This document shows, piece by piece, positions 23,604 to 33,333 of a stretch of 64,000 nt of DNA (position 1 is its first letter; each line of letters opens with the position of its first letter). This DNA is from Dendrophyllia cribrosa (taxonomy: Eukaryota > Cnidaria > Anthozoa > Scleractinia > Dendrophylliidae), in NCBI GenBank assembly GCA_024195265.1, contig JAJLRJ010000010.1, positions 15,848,759-15,912,758 of the forward strand, given 5' to 3'. Below the pieces are notes generated by a model, which had not been told where the DNA came from, ran no database searches, and saw nothing but the letters and a program-made list of their open reading frames with translations. The translations under genes were made by a program, and so were the position numbers.

Positions 23604-25562
23604 AGACAGATTTAGCAAAGACAACGTGACGTGAGATGAGGACGGCGCGCGCACAAGGAGTGACAGATTAAGACTGGGTCGACAACGCCGTCGCGTTGCG
23701 GGTAAAAGGGATTTAGCAAGCTGAAAACAAGGCGGACAGCGACGTCGATTATGTTTTCGAATTCGATTTGTTTCCCGAACAATCCACTGTCTTCATTACG
23801 TGTATTTTTAGTCTGTTGATAGATAAATGGAAAAGGAAAATATAAAAAAAAATATGTTATTAATTTCGCACGAAAAACAACAGTCCTCAGACTTTGAAAT
23901 GAGCCGTTGTAGAACGTTGTCCGTTTGGTTAGTCAGCCTTTCCTATTCTAAGTTTGGGCGCTTTGACATCGACAATTGGGAAGATGCTGAATGTCGATCT
24001 GCAGTTGCTTTTTAATAATTTGCAAATCCCACAGGATATCATCTGTTCACATCGACACCGACTTGAAAACTGGGACATGAATTTTTATTAAACTGATCTC
24101 TTTACAGCTCGGGCATTGACACAGAACTGTGGCGAACTGTTCAATTTGCTTGCCACACCCTGCCATGCAATGCCCCTTTCCCTGCCTCCGGGTTAACTGA
24201 TGAACACTCCTTCCCCGCCACGGTCCGCACCATCACTGATCTAGAGTAGAATGAAAATACCAAATGTCAATAATTTATTACACCTTTTTCAGATAACGAA
24301 AACAAAAAATGAGTTTTCCACGATTTTTTATCATAGTACCACTTTACGTAAGCTTCAGATAAACACTTTGGGTAAACATATTTGTCATTTGTCACTGAAA
24401 AGTGACGATCCTAATTTTAATTTTGACAATATTTTTTTTTTCAACATTTATACCATGAACGACTTTATAAGCGCGAGGAATATTGTCGATTCCTTTCAAG
24501 TTTGTTTTCGATGCCGTATGAAAGCACACAAAGTGTGACTTTTCACAGTTTGTTTTTCCACCTGGCCTAAAAAGTCGAGGTTTATAAAAACAAAAAATTC
24601 ATACCCGAAGGGCGGTAAAACGTTGTTACCGAGTATTTATACTTGCGACCCGATCAAATTAAGCATAAATCAAACGAAAGAATGGGCTACAAATCACAAC
24701 TACGTACAAGGCTCTATGACCTAAAATGGTGTAAATATCAAGGCTGATAGGAGGTTTCACTTCTACAGCAGTACACATAAACTATTAACGTTCACAAAAA
24801 ATGGGAAAAAGTGAGCGATAAAATATAGCTCATCACTTCGCGCACTAAAAGTTCTAAAATATACTTACTTTTTTTCCCGTCGCTTTTTGGACTTCCATTT
24901 CCTCCTTCATTATACAATCAAATCTTTTAAAATAAAAGCAAGATAAATGTAACAGTGAACTTATTAAATCTACATATAAAAAATGTTTTAAGCTTTGGCT
25001 TAAGCTTATGTTTGTAGTTTAAGTATAGCGTGTTGTTGTTGAATTTGTTGTTTTGTTGTAATTGGGCTAAAATTAACAACCTCGTAATTTACCGTAACCG
25101 CTAAAAATGCAGAATAAATTCATGCCTTTATTATCTCTCCAGAATAAAAAACTTATCAAGCAAAACGGCACCATTCTTCCACAAAAAGTCGAAAAAAAAT
25201 ACTTGACATGAAAACTCAAGGAAACAAACACAAAACTGAATCAGTATCACTGAACAAGTTTTTGTCGGCTTTTAAAAGTTATAGGCTTTGAGGACACATG
25301 AAATATTTAACTAAAATGGTAATTTTAGGTAGCCAAATAAATTTTCCTACCTTTTCCTACCTTTTCAACTCGAAAAAAGGCTTTTCTTGGCAGTAAATCA
25401 CCCGCGTCGTGATGGCGACGTGAAAACAACCCAAATGCCGTCGTGAACGCGACGCGACCTTGACCCGAGAACGTGAACGTAAGGACCGGAAGTCGGGTCC
25501 AGACTATTCCGCGCGGTGTCGCGTCCTCATTTCACGTCGCGTTGTCTTTGCTAAATCTGTCT
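23604..25562. mobile_element. 1.96-kb DNA element with 40-bp TIRs
   Basis: AGACAGATTTAGCAAAGACA at the left end is mirrored by TGTCTTTGCTAAATCTGTCT at the right end, the match extending to about 40 bp with two mismatches (into ATGAGGAC / GTCCTCAT). The interior has only short frames (for example 24251-24538) that I do not recognise. No target duplication could be fixed. Confidence 0.7.
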
Positions 25563-25571
25563 TTTGTTTAA

Positions 25572-26163
25572 GGTGGCTTACTACAGTTTATAGGGGTCAC
25601 CAGATGCTTCCGATAATATAGATCACAGGTGACCATTTGTGGGAACAAGCGACAATTACAAAGTTAAAACCATCGTACAAGACAGTGGGTGTTTGTAATT
25701 TCACCATCTTCTGGTTAGAAGTGGCTTAAAACAAGCGACCGAGTGGTTGTCAGAAGACTGGGTTCTAATTCTATGAGGACGTTTTACTCAAAAATCACCC
25801 GTACGACCCTACCTCAAAATCTTACCATTTAAACTTTGGATAAAAATAAACGTTCTTACAAGTTAAAACAAAAATCTGTAAGAGAGTTTTTCGCATATCA
25901 ACGAAAATATCAAAAATAGGAATTTCGAAAAATATTTAAAAATCTGTCTTACAGATTTTGAAAAAAAATTGTCTGCAGATCGATGTTGATGTATATTTAA
26001 AAATATCAAAAAATGAGCATAGGTCGTACGGCTAGATTTCGCGAAATTCACGACCAAAAAAATGTTTAGTTCGATCTCCGAGCATGCGCAGTACTGCGTA
26101 CACCACGGCCATTCACTTATCTGCGCGCGCGGCTGCTCGCGCATTACTAACTGCGTGCACGAG
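25572..26163. mobile_element. TTAA-flanked element, left part (host of the virus insertion)
   Basis: It begins GGTGGCTTACTACAGTTT right after TTAA (25568-25571). Its right end is at 44776-44870 (…AAACTGTATTCGGCCACC, then TTAA at 44871-44874). The two ends are inverted repeats, so the virus-like element inserted into a 687-bp TTAA-flanked (piggyBac-type) non-autonomous element after its base 592. Confidence 0.7.
26158..26163 (+). repeat. Target-site duplication CACGAG (left)
   Basis: Identical to 44770-44775, directly abutting the AG...CT termini. Six base pairs is the duplication length typical of Polinton/Maverick integration. Confidence 0.85.
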
Positions 26164-26307
26164 AGTAGTTGAGTAAAGGCGGGTTCCAGTGCATCCTCGG
26201 TCCCGTTAATTTAAAACGTAAAAAGCTTACCCCCAACTTATACACAATAGAAAATAATATGTCTCGATTGGTATCGTTATGTTCGAATCGTTCAGAAGTC
26301 AAAAAAA
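26164..26307 (+). repeat. Partial terminal repeat at the true left end
   Basis: 144 bp starting AGTAGTTGAGTAAAGGCG match the start of the full repeat at 26761-26904 with about one substitution (GTAAAAAGC versus GTAAATAGC). The match stops in an A-run at 26301-26308, where the sequence joins inverted right-flank DNA through A/T microhomology. Confidence 0.85.
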
Positions 26308-26309
26308 AT

Positions 26310-26760
26310 TTTGAAAAAAATCTGTATTGTGGAAATCGAGATAAATCGAAAAAGGCCTTTTAAAGATTTCAAAAAATTCCACTGTACAGTTTTTTTCCAA
26401 AATGTCTCAAATGTTAGATAAAGTTGAATGCTACTTGCATGAAAAATTTCAACATAAGTCACCGAGCAAAGTTTCGAGATAAAGAGGAATATTTTATGCA
26501 CGATTTATTTCCGGTTCGCGCGATTTTACGCAGTATTTTTATTTCCGGTGAGCTGCGCGCGCTACTTTTTGATAGGAAAATCAGCTGACGTATGCGTCAA
26601 AGCATGACGAGTGCACGTCGCGCGCGCACGACGCTGAAAACCCTTTCGAGCCTCCTTAAGGTGGCCGAATACAGTTTTGAGGAACAATAAATTTCCTTAC
26701 GCGCGCGTGTCACGCAAGCAATACCGCGCGAGCAAACAACAACGAAGCTCTGATCTCGTG
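26310..26760 (-). other. Inverted copy of right-flanking host DNA
   Basis: This 451-bp segment is the reverse complement of 44770-45220, with no difference that I could find by eye. It includes the host TTAA junction (26656-26659) and part of the next host element, so it derives from the right-hand insertion locus and not from the virus. Confidence 0.85.
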
Positions 26761-27134
26761 AGTAGTTGAGTAAAGGCGGGTTCCAGTGCATCCTCGGTCC
26801 CGTTAATTTAAAACGTAAATAGCTTACCCCCAACTTATACACAATAGAAAATAATATGTCTCGATTGGTATCGTTATGTTCGAATCGTTCAGAAGTCAAA
26901 AAAATATGTCAGAATCTCATTTCTCATTTTCTCCTAAAATTTCGCAACATTCAGTAAATGCCGCCTACTGTTTAAATTCGTCAGAAACATATTATCATTG
27001 ATTGAAAAACGACCACTTCATATTCTGCCTAATCAAAACATATCCCAACTATTCTATTAAGTCCACATAATTTCCAACGTTCGAGTTAAGGGGACCTTCG
27101 GATGGACACTGGAACCCGCCTTTACTCAACTACT
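26761..27134 (+). repeat. Full 374-bp terminal repeat (left)
   Basis: Reverse complement of 44396-44769. It begins and ends with the same 28-bp word in inverted orientation (AGTAGTTGAGTAAAGGCG...), so each terminal repeat is itself bounded by inverted repeats. A 100-residue open frame crosses it and the adjacent flank copy but has no coding signature. Confidence 0.9.
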
Positions 27135-27341
27135 ATGTGTCAAAAGACTGGGAGAAAATCTCTCCCAAAAATTCAGAAAACTGGGAGAATCTATTTCAAT
27201 CTCAGTAGTTAGAAAATGGGCATTCTGGCTCACCGCACAAATACGCTCAAAACATTCCCCACAAATTCAACACATCCCAACTCTCCTAAATCCCCCACAA
27301 AAACTTTCCCTCAATTTTAACATATGGGAATTCTCTTAAAT
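27135..27341. other. Left subterminal non-coding segment
   Basis: 207 bp between the terminal repeat and the polymerase stop, AT-rich, with ACTGGGAGA repeated three times and several CCCACAAA words. No gene. Confidence 0.6.
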
Positions 27342-30300
27342 TTAGCTTACTCCAGTTATCTTCAATAACTTTTCTAACTGCTGTTTTCCATCGAATTTCA
27401 CTTGTTTTTTCTCTTTTGGAGCTTCGCTCTTTTTCGGCACTTCGTCCTTCTTTTCAGGCATTTTTATTTCCAAACATTCTTTTTCAACTTCTTCTTTCTC
27501 TATCTGCTTGATTCTCCAATGTCCTCTTGCAAATGTGTTAATTCCATTTCTCAAAATCACCAACTTGTCATCATTGGCAGACAACGCAATCTTCTCCATT
27601 CTTTCTGTGAAAAGATGATGTTCTCTGCTGCGAATCACATTTTGCTTTCTAAGTGTTTTTCCTTCTCCTTTCAAGCATTTCATAAAGTTATCAAACCGCA
27701 ACTGATTTTTAATCACACAGTTCTTTACTCCTTTTGCTTTCTTTTCTTCTTTTCCTTCATCCACCAGGAAAGCATAAAGTTTTGGCCTCAATGCTACAAA
27801 TTCTGTTATGGTTTTTCCACCACATTCATCTTTCATCAACCCAATCTTTTTTTTTTTTGTTTTCTTTCACAATGGGCAATCCATTTAAAACAGCGGGATG
27901 ATCTTTGGGAAAGTCATTTGTGTCAAAACGCTCTTTTACATCATCTGCAATATCTGCAAAGAAATCATCTGTCCCAATCTCCAGCACCAACGAATCTGTA
28001 TCTGTGTAAAGAACTTTAATATCTTTCCACTTTTTCTTCGCATAATTATAGTGAAAGTCATACATCAGGGTTTTGGAGAGATGCAAAATGGACATCCCTA
28101 CATAAACTGGTTTATTCATAAGAATCTGCGTCTTTCTCATCTTTACTGCAATCAACAATTCATCGAAAATTTGCACATCAGCAAAGTTTGGTTTTGTTGA
28201 TCAGTTTTTCTGCTCTTTCAACATCTTTCACCAATTCAATGTTTACTCTTTTTCGCACATTTTCCATTGTTTTTCCGAAAACTGAATTATTCATCAACTT
28301 GAAGAAATCTTTTTCAAAAGCATTTTTTGCATTCATTCTCAATTTTGTGTTTGTGTCAATGTATGATTTCATAAATGCTTCTTCCTGAAATGAAATTCCT
28401 CTTCTCACTTTTTTTAGTTTCATTCCCAGGGAAAGAAGGAGTTTCAGATTTTCTCCATGCAGAACCATTCTTTCTTTGTCTCTCAGATTTTGAGTCAACT
28501 TCCATATTCCATCCAGTTTCAAACTTTCTGGAGCTAGAGTGAAATCATTATGGTCGTCGTGCAAGTCATCTGGATATTCTAAATCAACTTCCAGAATGCA
28601 TCCCTCATTTTCTCCATCAACAAATTCCCTCCAATTTGACAATTCATTTTTCTTTATCCATTTGAACTTTCCAACTGGAAGAGGCTTTGACATTGCCCAC
28701 CCATAAAGGTTTTTTGCGTCCAGATAAACCAAAAACTTAGCAGGCAACGTTTCATCAAAATCTTTCATGAATTTATTGTTTGCCTTTGCATATCTTTTGA
28801 ATGCATTTGAATTTCCACCTCTCATTCCTCTTTCAACCATCAACAACATATCCACATCTTTCAACAGTTGCAATGAAATTCCTGTCATTTTCAACATTGC
28901 ATTCCACGCCATTCCAGGAGTTGTGAAGAACTGGGCAGGATCCAGTCCATAGTTTTCTTCGCAAAGTTTTCGGAAACTTTCAACAACATCTGCCAACAAC
29001 AAAACATCGGTTTTCAGATAGAGATCATGGAACTCTCCCATGTTTTTCATCTGCCATTTCCCCCAGACATTCTTTGCGTGTTCAAAATCGTCATCCCCTA
29101 TACCCGCGTCATTCAATTTGGAGAAAAACGCTTCTTTCTCTGGAAGTGTTTCTTCAAACTTTTCAAATGAATCCATGAATTCATAGGGATAAACTCCTTT
29201 TCTTGTCATCAAGTTAAACTTTTCTCCCTGGAAAAACCTGGCAGTTTCTGTTAAATCTGATTTGGGAAGATTCCCCACCAAATTCCCCAGGGCAGAAGCC
29301 ATGAATTTAAATGAATCCAAAAACCGGATTTCATGTTTCACAACAATTTCTTTTCCATCACAAATCTTTTCTCTTTTCAACTCAAACTTCGGGGAGAAGG
29401 AGATATATTTTTCTTCATTATTGGGGATGCATTGAATATCCAGAATTTCATCCAATGTACCCAAAGCCCGCACGAAAAGATGTGAGTCATAGTTTGCTAA
29501 GTTGTGGAAAAACACGGGGGTGAATTTTAGTTTCTGAAACATTCGAATTTCCCTGTGAAATGACAGTGATCTCGCACTTTCATCTTTTTCAAATTCTCCT
29601 CGGCATAACCAACAACATGATGTCTGATTGTAAATCTGCCATTCTTCTGGAGTGAGAGGAATCATTGATTTTGGTTTCAATTTCAGTTGGGTCTGTTTCA
29701 CTTCCTCAATGAGTTTTCGAATGAATTCTTTGGCCGGGAAGTTCAGCTGATTCTTTTTCACTTCCTGCTCTTTGCAGGACAGGTTCCATTTCCAAATATG
29801 GGGAAACCAAATGAAAAGCAAATCCACAGGGAAGATGTTCTTGTATTTTCTGCGTTTGTTTCATTTTCCCTGCATCTTCCACGGGTTTCAAAATCGATTC
29901 AAAATCAGCATAACCCACAACTGGAACATGAATCATCTTTGAGAAGTTTCGGAAAGAACATGTTCCTTCAGGCATAACAATATTCACTGCTTCAAATTCA
30001 TGCAATTGAGTTTGTGTTTTTCCAGGCTTTCTTCACTGGGAAATGAATTCATACATCTTTTGCAAAAGAATCTTTTCCGTTTCGTTTTAGAAACTTGCGA
30101 TCCAGCCAAGCGAGAAAAGTTTTTAATAATGCAGAAATGGGTTTTAAACTCTTTTTTCAACAGCAGCAGATCAACATGTTTTTCTTTTTCTTTCTCCACC
30201 ACTTTCAGGGGGAAAAGTTTTTTATCCCACCCAAATACATTTACAGAAATGTCATTTCTTTTTTCAAACTTCCCAATATCTGTTAAAATTGTTGGAAATG

Positions 30301-31279
30301 AAATTCCACTCCAATCAAGTTTTTCAGCTTGTTTTCTCAGCAAACGTGTGATTCTTTCAGGATTTTGCACCACCCAGTTTCTTGCTCTTGTCATACACCA
30401 CTTGAAACACATTTCATCTTCATTTTTCATGTTAATCACAGCGTTCTTTTTTGCCACGTCTTTTGGAAGAGGAATATATGAAGATCCACCCAATGGCGTC
30501 CACCGTACCAAATGAATTTCTAATCTGACCACTTTTTCAAACAACCAATTACTTCCTCTTTGATTGAAGTTTTCCAGGTTCATCAACATTTCTCTTCCCA
30601 TTTCATCAAACAACTCCCCTGCATCATTTCCTGCCAGATTTCTTTTCATGCGGGAATGGGAGAATGGTGTTTCTTCAATCATTGTATCATCGCTCAAATC
30701 CGGTTTCACCAACAGAGACACCAAAACGCACTTTATTTTGGTTTGCCGATTCTGTTTTATCAACTCAATAACTTCATTCCTCACTTTCCGGAGAAAATCT
30801 TGCGGAGTTGGGGAATCATCTCCTTGAATGACAAATTGTCTTGCAAATCCTCTCAAAGCGGATTTTCCTTCTTCCACGACCAACCTTTGTTCCCACAATT
30901 CCTTGGTTTGTTTTTTCAATCTTTCAACTACAGGATTTGATCTTCTCCTAATTTCCACATCATCTACATTTTCCAACCAATTCAACCAGTCTGAAATCGT
31001 TTCTTGCTGCTCTTGAATGACTTTGGGTATTTCTCTGGGGGTGAATGGTCGGCTTTCCGGAATTAAAATTGGAACATCAATTCTTGGGGTTTCCCTGTCC
31101 AGTGGGTTGTCTCTTGACTTTTTCCAGACTGAAGAAAATGAACGGACGAAGCTTTTTCTTCCCGGTCTTTCCGGTTGAGATTCTTCCCATTCCTCTTCCA
31201 ATTCCGCCTTAGTCATTTTGGAGGCCCCAGGAATTCCTTCTTCACGAGTCCACGCTCTTAATTCCTTGAGTGTTCTCAT
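27342..31279 (-). pseudogene. polB: Protein-primed family B DNA polymerase (frameshifted)
   Basis: The gene would be about 1,300 residues and replicate the linear element from a protein primer. The N-terminal part (31279-29984) has a lysine-rich SAP-like helix pair, SSYIPLPKD, CMTRARN, and a Cys2-His-Cys finger (FFCKRCMNSFPSEESLEKH). The exonuclease follows: DFES near 29906 (Exo I), NLANYDSHLF near 29490 (Exo II) and YLKTDV near 29010 (Exo III). Palm motifs are YLDAKNLYGW near 28720 (A), KLMNNSVFGK near 28285 (B) and YTDTDS near 28000 (C). The C-terminus is a Lys/Glu-rich tail. Reading shifts frame near 29990, 29800, 28180 and 27845, the last in a run of T. All catalytic motifs remain, so the breaks are recent or partly sequencing indels. 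The start ATG is preceded by AAATAAAA and lies 21 bp from the divergent gene at 31301. Confidence 0.92.
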
Positions 31280-31300
31280 TTTTATTTAGAAATAAATAAA
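31280..31300. promoter_or_regulatory. 21-bp divergent start-site region
   Basis: TTTTTATTTAGAAATAAATA separates the polymerase start (minus) from the gene at 31301 (plus). Both ATGs are preceded by AAATAAA or AAATAAAA, the context shared by most genes of this element. Confidence 0.5.
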
Positions 31301-31753
31301 ATGAAGTTTTCAATCCAAGAAGAAGGAAAAGAGAAGCAGGTTTTTTTCACATTTCGAGAGGCATCGCTTGCAACTGGAATTTCATCTCAAGCCATACTCC
31401 AAGTTTTCAAGAGGCCGAGTGAAAAATCAACTTTCATAAGATAATCCGACAGCAAAGTTTTCCAAATTCAGAAAGAGATTGATGTCGTGCCAATCATCAA
31501 GATTGATGATGTTGATTTTTTCAATCTGGAAGAAGTGTATGCGACATTCAACATCTCATCAACGGTTTTTTTCAATCAAATTCTCAAGAAGAAGGATCAT
31601 TTCCTTGACAATCAAGAATTTTCTCACCGTGTCAACTGGTTGCGAGAGGACTTGGAAATCGCCATTGACAACATGCGGAAACATCGAATGAATAACCGGA
31701 TTCAAACAGCAATAAAAAGGAGTGAATCTCCTAATATCAAATTAATCCCCTGA
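31301..31753 (+). pseudogene. Small protein with two HTH-like modules (one in-frame stop)
   Basis: A single frame of 150 codons interrupted by TAA at 31442-31444. The first half holds FREASLATGISSQAILQVFK and the second LEEVYATFNISSTVFFNQILK, two similar helical modules that each end in a basic or aromatic stretch, resembling helix-turn-helix folds. I infer a DNA-binding regulator; no family is assigned. Because both halves stay in frame, the stop is a substitution, not an indel. It diverges from the polymerase gene. Confidence 0.6.
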
Positions 31754-31793
31754 AGCACCATTTTTCCATTTCATTGAAATGAAAAAAAACAAA

Positions 31794-32414
31794 TCACCAA
31801 TCACAATCTTCAAAGTTGTCAAACGCTGAAGAACTACCATGAAATTCTGTCACAAAAGCTGAATTGATTGAACATGTGATAGATTGGCAATTTCCACAAA
31901 AGATGCGTGAAATGCAGAGGATGACATGCCCTGTTAGTTTTTCGCCAACATGATCATGCGGGTCAAACCGAATGGATTTTCTTTGCCCAATTTCACCTTC
32001 ACCAAATTTTGAGAATGGAACTGAGATGTTGCCTTTTCTGTCAGTCCACAACTTTCCCCAAACTTTTTCCATCTCACTTCGGTCTGTTTTAATCAAGTTG
32101 AAATCATTGGCTGAGAATTTTCCAAATCGCCAATTCAGTTTACTAACTGCGGGTTTGTTTTCCATTGCCAACTTTCTTATTTTCTCTTCAATTTCCTGAA
32201 ACTTTTCCTTGATTTGAGGAGGAGATTCATCGAGATTGATTGCCAGTGAAAATCCGTTTTCATTCTTGAAGATTTTGAAAAGGCATTTCTTGAGTTCAAC
32301 TTTGATTGGTCTCTCATGGAACCGGAGAGGAATTTCCACAAATGGATGCATTGTTGTTTTCAATGTCGGTTTTTCAGTTTTAATTTCATCTATTTTCAAG
32401 TCATTCAGGTCCAT
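31794..32414 (-). CDS. Unrecognised 206-residue element protein
   Basis: Intact frame, ATG preceded by AAAATAAA. The N-terminal half is charged, with a helical KEKFQEIEEKIRKLAME segment. The middle has WRFGKFSANDFNLI and KVWGKLWTDRKGNISVPFSKF. The C-terminal part has a GHVILCISRIFCGNCQSITC cluster with four Cys that could bind metal, followed by FVTEFHG. I do not recognise the family. It is divergent from the coiled-coil gene at 32471 with 56 bp between. Confidence 0.65.
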   Translation of the reverse strand: MDLNDLKIDEIKTEKPTLKTTMHPFVEIPLRFHERPIKVELKKCLFKIFKNENGFSLAINLDESPPQIKEKFQEIEEKIRKLAMENKPAVSKLNWRFGKFSANDFNLIKTDRSEMEKVWGKLWTDRKGNISVPFSKFGEGEIGQRKSIRFDPHDHVGEKLTGHVILCISRIFCGNCQSITCSINSAFVTEFHGSSSAFDNFEDCDW

Positions 32415-32470
32415 TTTATTTTCAAAAATAAAATTTTAAAAGTTTTTCATTTTATTTTTCCCCAAATAAA
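32415..32470. promoter_or_regulatory. 56-bp divergent start-site region
   Basis: Nearly pure A/T. Both flanking ATGs are preceded by (A)AATAAA, so ATAAAATGG is read outward in both directions. A likely bidirectional promoter of the element, by inference. Confidence 0.5.
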
Positions 32471-32791
32471 ATGGTGGTGGTGACAATCGAAAATCAGATA
32501 GCTCTCTTAAAACAGCAATATGAGCAAGGAAAAGTTGCTCGACGGGAAATTTATAAGAAAGAATTGCAAGCACATCGGGAAAAAGCTAAGAAGGAATTAC
32601 AAGAATTACAAACTGTATTTGAAAATGAGGGGAAACAAGAAGAGAAAATCCGAAGTCTATTGCAAGATTTCACTGATTATCGATATGATGGTGAACGAAA
32701 AATAATTGAAAATTTTTACGAGGGAGAAGTTGAAATTATGGATCAGCTCAACCTGCGAATTCAAAGGTTATGCGAAGCGGAGTGGAACTGA
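32471..32791 (+). CDS. Small coiled-coil protein
   Basis: 106 residues, open, with ATG after CCCCAAATAAA. Almost entirely helical and charged: IENQIALLKQQYEQGKVAR, KELQELQTVFENEGKQEEK and YEGEVEIMDQLNLRIQRLCE show heptad spacing of Leu, Ile and Val. A dimeric or trimeric coiled coil is likely. No function is assigned. A 9-bp duplication (GTGGAACTGA) spans its stop. Confidence 0.6.
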   Translation: MVVVTIENQIALLKQQYEQGKVARREIYKKELQAHREKAKKELQELQTVFENEGKQEEKIRSLLQDFTDYRYDGERKIIENFYEGEVEIMDQLNLRIQRLCEAEWN

Positions 32792-32842
32792 GTGGAACTG
32801 AGTTGTGTGAATAAAAAGATTTCCTTTCCATTGGAACGGAAA

Positions 32843-33331
32843 TTATTCAAAGTGTTTATCATATTTTCTCTCAAACTTTTCCAAATCCAATCCCAAATCA
32901 ATCACAATCCCATCAATCGCTTCCATTGCTGGAAGAAATTCATTTCGATTGAATATTCCACTTCTCAAAGCAAAACGCAAATCAGTCAATGTTTTCTCGT
33001 AAATTGTGAACGCGAACTTTGTCATTTCAATTTTGTTTCCATATTTCTTCATTTCATTCCCTGTTTTGACGACTAATCCTGCACCTGAAATCACTCCCAA
33101 AATCACAGGATTCATTGTCACTCCTCCAGCAATTGCGCCAATCGCAACAAGAGCGGAAGATGTCAAATTCACAAACAAATTCATGCGCTTGAAATGTTTG
33201 TGAGCTCTTTTCAAACACCAAAATCTTTTGTGGTAGAATCGGAAGAATTGCTTGATCTCTTCCAGTTTTTCTTCTGTTATGTCAGGGGAGATGTGGTTGA
33301 AACTAAAAATGTTTTGTTTGTCTGTTTTCAT
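32843..33331 (-). CDS. Membrane protein with two helical transmembrane segments
   Basis: 162 residues, open, start context CTAAAAATG. A charged N-terminus with HKRFWCLKRAHKHFKRMN is followed by a hydrophobic hairpin (FVNLTSSALVAIGAIAGG and MNPVILGVISGAGLVV) and a long C-terminal helical region. The layout of paired short TM helices followed by a helix resembles SLATT-type two-TM proteins, an uncertain analogy. A role at a host membrane during entry or egress is possible but not shown. Confidence 0.65.
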   Translation of the reverse strand: MKTDKQNIFSFNHISPDITEEKLEEIKQFFRFYHKRFWCLKRAHKHFKRMNLFVNLTSSALVAIGAIAGGVTMNPVILGVISGAGLVVKTGNEMKKYGNKIEMTKFAFTIYEKTLTDLRFALRSGIFNRNEFLPAMEAIDGIVIDLGLDLEKFERKYDKHFE

Positions 33332-33333
33332 TT

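Noticed and set aside
26597..26899. A 100-residue open frame present identically at both ends of the virus-like element (also 44631-44933)
   Set aside because: It spans the terminal repeat and host flank DNA, so it is an accident of the inverted duplication. Its composition is not protein-like and it crosses the integration junction.
32843..33331. Assignment as a toxin-like or pore-forming SLATT protein
   Set aside because: Two hydrophobic segments alone do not establish the family; kept as an unclassified membrane protein.
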